Source of the DNA: Nitrososphaerota archaeon
GTDB taxonomy: Archaea > Thermoproteota > Nitrososphaeria > Nitrososphaerales > UBA57
Reading direction: 5' to 3'
Assembly: GCA_016180375.1 (NCBI GenBank)
Contig: JACPBJ010000019.1
Coordinates: 1 to 8,116, forward strand
DNA length: 8,116 bases
The position numbers and the translations under genes are program-made. Positions 5,781-8,116 of this stretch are shown in pieces. The stretch's first letter is position 1; the number at the start of each line of letters is the position of its first letter. The notes beneath the pieces are model-generated. The model ran no database searches. It worked only from the letters and a program-made list of their open reading frames with translations, and had not been told where the DNA came from.

Positions 5781-6725
5781 CTAGGGAAGTCCGACCTGCT
5801 GGAACTTCTCAACATACATGCTGATTTTTCTTACGTTTTCTTCCGTTGGGAAGAACGCTACATCATCGATTGGAAATTGCGCGCCATACTTCATCTTCGT
5901 ATTCGGCCTTGCAGGTATCAACCCTTCGGCATCTGTCCCCATCTTCCTCTGCCACTCCTCTGAAAGCAGATAGTCGTAGAATAATTTAGCGGCATTAGGA
6001 TGAGCAGCGGCATCAAGTATCGCAATGCTTCTCTGCATCGCAAGATTTGGAACATCTTTCAGAGTCAGAGTATTGACCGACCAGCCTACCTTGATCAACG
6101 GAAGAGGCAGGCCTATACCATAATCTGCTCTTGCTATGTATTTGTGTAAATTATGATAACACGGAAGGGCTTGCGGGTTTACATTCTTTACGAAATCTTT
6201 CATAATCTGCTCCCATTTTCTTTCGCCAAATGCGTCTAGCAGAGTTGCAAAGTAGTAAAAGCTGTAATACCCATCAGATTTGTCAACGACCGACTGCATC
6301 GCAACCTTCCCTTTGAGTTTGGGATTGCCCAAATCGCTCCAGTTGCTAGGTACGTCGTCAGGCTTGATCGTCATTGAATTGTAGATGGCCCTCGTTGGCT
6401 CTATCGCAATACCAGCCCAGAAGCCATCCTCATCTTTGAATTGAGAGGGATATGCATCCAAAAGATCGGAGTGATACCGCTTCAGCAGGCCCAATTCCTT
6501 GAGATGCAGAATTGTATAATGCGGATGCATAACGACATCGGCGGTCTGCATACCATGCTTGACCTCCTGCTCTATCCTCTTTATTGTTGGGTTTGGATGC
6601 GCACCATAATACGTCAGGTTGATGTCATATTCAGGGTACTTTCTTCTGAAGCTCCTCAGGATGTTGAAGAAGGTGTTGTGAAAAGGCCCGTAAACTATCA
6701 GCTCGCTTTCAGGTTCTTTCGACAT
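5781..6725 (-). CDS. Family 1 / iron-type solute-binding protein without signal peptide
   Basis: The 314-residue protein has the layout of ABC-importer binding proteins of the Fe(III)/thiamine class. The first strand is ELIVYGPF (8-15). TIKRIEQEVKHGMQTADVVMHP (47-68) is the typical lobe-1 pattern. Next come GFWAGIAIEPTRAIYNS (101-117), WSDLGNPKLKGKVAMQS (129-145) and GIGLPLPLIKVGW (203-215). The ending SEEWQRKMGTDAEGLIPARP (255-274) is typical of the family. Unlike family members it has no signal peptide or lipobox. An in-frame TAG lies 12 bases before the ATG, and the upstream region encodes no hydrophobic segment in any frame. It should therefore stay in the cytoplasm unless it is exported in an unusual way. 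No permease or ATPase gene is near it. A cytoplasmic ligand-binding or enzyme role, as in thiamine-precursor (THI5-like) relatives, is possible but not shown. Confidence 0.8.
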   Translation of the reverse strand: MSKEPESELIVYGPFHNTFFNILRSFRRKYPEYDINLTYYGAHPNPTIKRIEQEVKHGMQTADVVMHPHYTILHLKELGLLKRYHSDLLDAYPSQFKDEDGFWAGIAIEPTRAIYNSMTIKPDDVPSNWSDLGNPKLKGKVAMQSVVDKSDGYYSFYYFATLLDAFGERKWEQIMKDFVKNVNPQALPCYHNLHKYIARADYGIGLPLPLIKVGWSVNTLTLKDVPNLAMQRSIAILDAAAHPNAAKLFYDYLLSEEWQRKMGTDAEGLIPARPNTKMKYGAQFPIDDVAFFPTEENVRKISMYVEKFQQVGLP

Positions 6726-6859
6726 GACACCATACTATTAGCATGGTTGAATAAGAATTTACCCGAAGATGTTAGGTTCTTTCGTTCCTCAAGAAGGCCT
6801 TTTCAGTTACCGTAGATTAAGGAAATCTTATCTAGAATGCTTTGTTGGGAACATGAGCC
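6726..6859. other. Divergent intergenic region with weak promoter signals
   Basis: This space separates the minus-strand solute-binding protein gene from the plus-strand 112-residue gene. It contains a TTCTTATT box on the minus strand at 6758-6751 (about 25 bases before the ATG), a single GTTAGG half-site at 6771-6776, and the plus-strand promoter described separately. I see no RNA gene in it. Confidence 0.4.
6825..6834 (+). promoter_or_regulatory. Candidate TATA box of the 112-residue protein gene
   Basis: ATCTTATCTA ends 25 bases before the TTG at 6860, the spacing expected for a leaderless mRNA. It overlaps a small inverted repeat (AGATT at 6814-6818, AATCT at 6824-6828) whose core resembles the palindrome of the multicopper oxidase promoter. 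Confidence 0.35.
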
Positions 6860-7198
6860 TTGAATTCTGCAACGGTGAGGCTGAAAGTTATCAGATCTCT
6901 GGAAGAACAAAGCATTAGCGTACATCTTTCAGATCAGAACCTACATGATCATCCGGAACTTAAGAGAGCAATATTCGAGGCAGACAAGAATTTTGAGCAA
7001 GTAGTAGCTCTGGCAACAGAAGCATACTACCAGCTCGTTCTTTCCCCGGCTACCATAACGTTAGGCTCCCATGATGCTGGAGCATTAATCAGAATGCTCG
7101 GGCTTAAGATTTCATTCCCGCACACTCACGAGCCCAGAGTAGTCAGATATGACAACTCTCTGTACAAAATCTCTGTTGACTCAGCCTTCTGTGGCTGA
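6860..7198 (+). CDS. Hypothetical protein, 112 residues
   Basis: I do not recognise a family. The protein has no membrane segment or signal peptide and looks like a small soluble alpha/beta fold. A first strand-like part (VRLKVIRSLEEQSISVHL) is followed by a helix (HPELKRAIFEADKNFEQVVALATEAYYQLV), then GSHDAGALIRMLGL, and a tail with FPHTHEP (86-92). Histidines are frequent, but no known metal motif is evident. It starts with TTG at 6860, or GTG at 6875; an in-frame TGA just upstream excludes longer forms, and a TATA-like box 25 bases before the TTG favours it. It is the only plus-strand gene, and its last 73 bases overlap the end of the convergent HTH_10 gene. That overlap lowers confidence a little, yet the frame stays open for 113 codons with ordinary amino-acid composition. 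Confidence 0.6.
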   Translation: MNSATVRLKVIRSLEEQSISVHLSDQNLHDHPELKRAIFEADKNFEQVVALATEAYYQLVLSPATITLGSHDAGALIRMLGLKISFPHTHEPRVVRYDNSLYKISVDSAFCG

Positions 7199-7857
7199 CT
7201 CTCTCTATGACGACTCTTCGGCACGGCCTCTTTGAAGTAGGCTTCAAAGATCTTCCTTTCAACTCTCCTCAATATTTCAGAAATTGTTGAGGGAGAAACA
7301 TTCAGCATGGAAGCAAGCCGCTCTAGCGTAACCTTTCTGGGATAGTCAAAGTAGCCGCTCCGCATGGCATAACGAATCACATGCTCCTGCCTTATCGTCA
7401 AACCACCTTTCCCATTAACAGTAGAGATTCGCTTGAGATGCACAGAAACCTTCGTCTTCTTCAGCACAGACAGCATACGTCTGAGGGAGCCTTTCCCTCC
7501 AGATATGAAGCTCATCTCCATCTCTCCCTGTTCGTTGACGACGGTCGAAGTCAGGTAACATCTCTGGGTTGGAGCTGCAGCGGCCATGCAAGGTTTACAG
7601 TTTACCCCTCTAATGGAAACGAACAGACTATTACCGTAATGGCCTAAAGTGACAACTTCCTGAACATTTGGATCAGTCCTAATCTCGTTTAACACAGTTC
7701 CAGCATCATTTTTTGTCGCATCAACCTCGACGAGCTCTCTGAAGTTCTGCCCATCGCCAACGCTATTATGTTGCAAAACCCTAACCGTTACTCCCAGTCG
7801 TGAAATCTTACACGGCCAGCGGCAAATTGGGCGGAAACATACTACCGACTCTATCAT
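7126..7857 (-). CDS. Bat-type HTH_10 transcription regulator with cysteine-rich sensor domain
   Basis: The 243-residue protein ends in a bacterio-opsin-activator type helix-turn-helix at about residues 153-208. It shows the family pattern LTIRQEHVIRYAMRSGYFDYPRKVTLERLASMLNVSPSTISEILRRVERKIFEAYF. The N-terminal part (1-145) is a diverged sensor domain with cysteines at C7, C12, C16, C87, C90 and C100 (including CKPC), which could bind a metal or respond to redox state; this is inference. I chose the ATG at 7857 over the TTG at 7875, because a TATA box (7889-7883) ends exactly 25 bases before the ATG and transcription would begin downstream of the TTG. About 30 polar residues follow the HTH, and their coding overlaps the opposite-strand gene. 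Inverted and direct GTTAG repeats around its promoter suggest autoregulation. Confidence 0.88.
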   Translation of the reverse strand: MIESVVCFRPICRWPCKISRLGVTVRVLQHNSVGDGQNFRELVEVDATKNDAGTVLNEIRTDPNVQEVVTLGHYGNSLFVSIRGVNCKPCMAAAAPTQRCYLTSTVVNEQGEMEMSFISGGKGSLRRMLSVLKKTKVSVHLKRISTVNGKGGLTIRQEHVIRYAMRSGYFDYPRKVTLERLASMLNVSPSTISEILRRVERKIFEAYFKEAVPKSRHRESQPQKAESTEILYRELSYLTTLGS

Positions 7858-7875
7858 TTTCTTAAAGCCGTACAA

Positions 7876-7913
7876 GTTAGAAGATATAACTGAATGGTTA
7901 GAATGAAACTAAC
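7876..7913. promoter_or_regulatory. Operator candidates around the HTH_10 regulator promoter
   Basis: GTTAGAA occurs at 7876-7882 and again at 7897-7903, exactly 21 bases (two helical turns) apart and on both sides of the TATA box. The second copy also forms the inverted repeat GTTAG-N7-CTAAC at 7897-7913. The half-sites match the palindrome at the multicopper oxidase promoter (761-776). Confidence 0.45.
7883..7889 (-). promoter_or_regulatory. TATA box of the HTH_10 regulator gene
   Basis: TTATATC on the minus strand lies 25 bases before the ATG at 7857. It decides the start codon of the gene and implies a leaderless mRNA. Confidence 0.6.
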
Positions 7914-8116
7914 GCTGTTAACCCGAAGCCTTTCGGCGATATGATATACGAATCTCAAGCTGTCTTTAAGCCGGTAGATTCTGTCCATGAGTAGCCATCC
8001 TCGGCTCATAGCTGCAGGCAGGATCTTGTTGCAAAGGATCTCCATAGAACGCATAAGCCCGTGACCTTGAACCTCCGCATAAATCCCTATACTCACATAA
8101 ACCGCATTTTCCTTTA
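7914..8116. other. No supported gene at the right end
   Basis: This stretch upstream of the regulator has short open frames only. The longest (minus, GTG at 8096 to 7854) runs into the regulator gene and has no domain or promoter that I can see. A small hairpin, CCGAA/TTCGG, lies at 7923-7936. I found no tRNA or repeat. Confidence 0.4.

Noticed and set aside
5748..5963. Plus-strand open frame opposite the solute-binding protein 3' end
   Set aside because: It overlaps a well-supported gene on the other strand and has no domain signal.
7873..7875. TTG at 7875 as start of the HTH_10 gene
   Set aside because: It lies only 7 bases after the TATA box, upstream of the expected transcription start; the ATG at 7857 has ideal spacing.
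7854..8096. 80-codon open frame on the minus strand (GTG start)
   Set aside because: It has no recognisable domain, a weak start, odd composition with many scattered Met, and runs through the regulator's promoter and operator region into its coding start.
1..8116. CRISPR array, insertion sequence or other mobile element
   Set aside because: No repeated spacer pattern, transposase gene or terminal inverted repeats were seen.

Overview
The window reads as a stretch of archaeal chromosome, most likely from a member of the Thaumarchaeota (class Nitrososphaeria). Together it holds a CdvB/ESCRT-III division protein, a Sec61-beta subunit, a DUF2070 membrane protein, a Bat-type (HTH_10) regulator, and a tRNA with three short introns at non-canonical sites, each with a bulge-helix-bulge fold. 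Most genes have a TATA-like box about 25-30 bases before the start codon and little or no leader. The lineage is inferred from gene families; no ammonia-oxidation gene or rRNA is present to fix it.

Layout. 1-758 (minus) is the N-terminal part of a membrane-anchored, laccase-like multicopper oxidase running off the left edge, with a 16-bp palindrome between its TATA box and start. 849-973 (minus) is an elongator tRNA-Met(CAU) with introns at 8/9, 30/31 and 59/60. 1025-2989 (minus) is a two-gene unit, Sec61-beta then DUF2070. 3108-3743 (minus) is CdvB, followed by a probable terminator. 3842-5730 (minus) is a likely operon of uroporphyrinogen-III synthase (hemD, TTG start) and a fusion of an SRPBCC lipid/ligand-binding domain to a site-2-protease-like membrane domain. 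5781-6725 (minus) is a periplasmic-type solute-binding protein that lacks any signal peptide. 6860-7198 (plus) is the only plus-strand gene, an unrecognised 112-residue protein, and its 3' end overlaps the end of the convergent HTH_10 regulator (7126-7857, minus). 7858-8116 holds the regulator's promoter and no gene I can support.

How the parts connect. Apart from the operons, the genes look like a mix of housekeeping functions: translation, protein secretion, cell division and tetrapyrrole synthesis. One possible regulatory thread is a shared inverted repeat, GTTAG-N6/7-CTAAC, found at the promoter of the multicopper oxidase and at that of the cysteine-rich HTH_10 regulator. This suggests, by inference only, that the regulator controls itself and the oxidase. 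The most notable items are the triple-intron tRNA, the SRPBCC/S2P-like fusion, and this shared operator.
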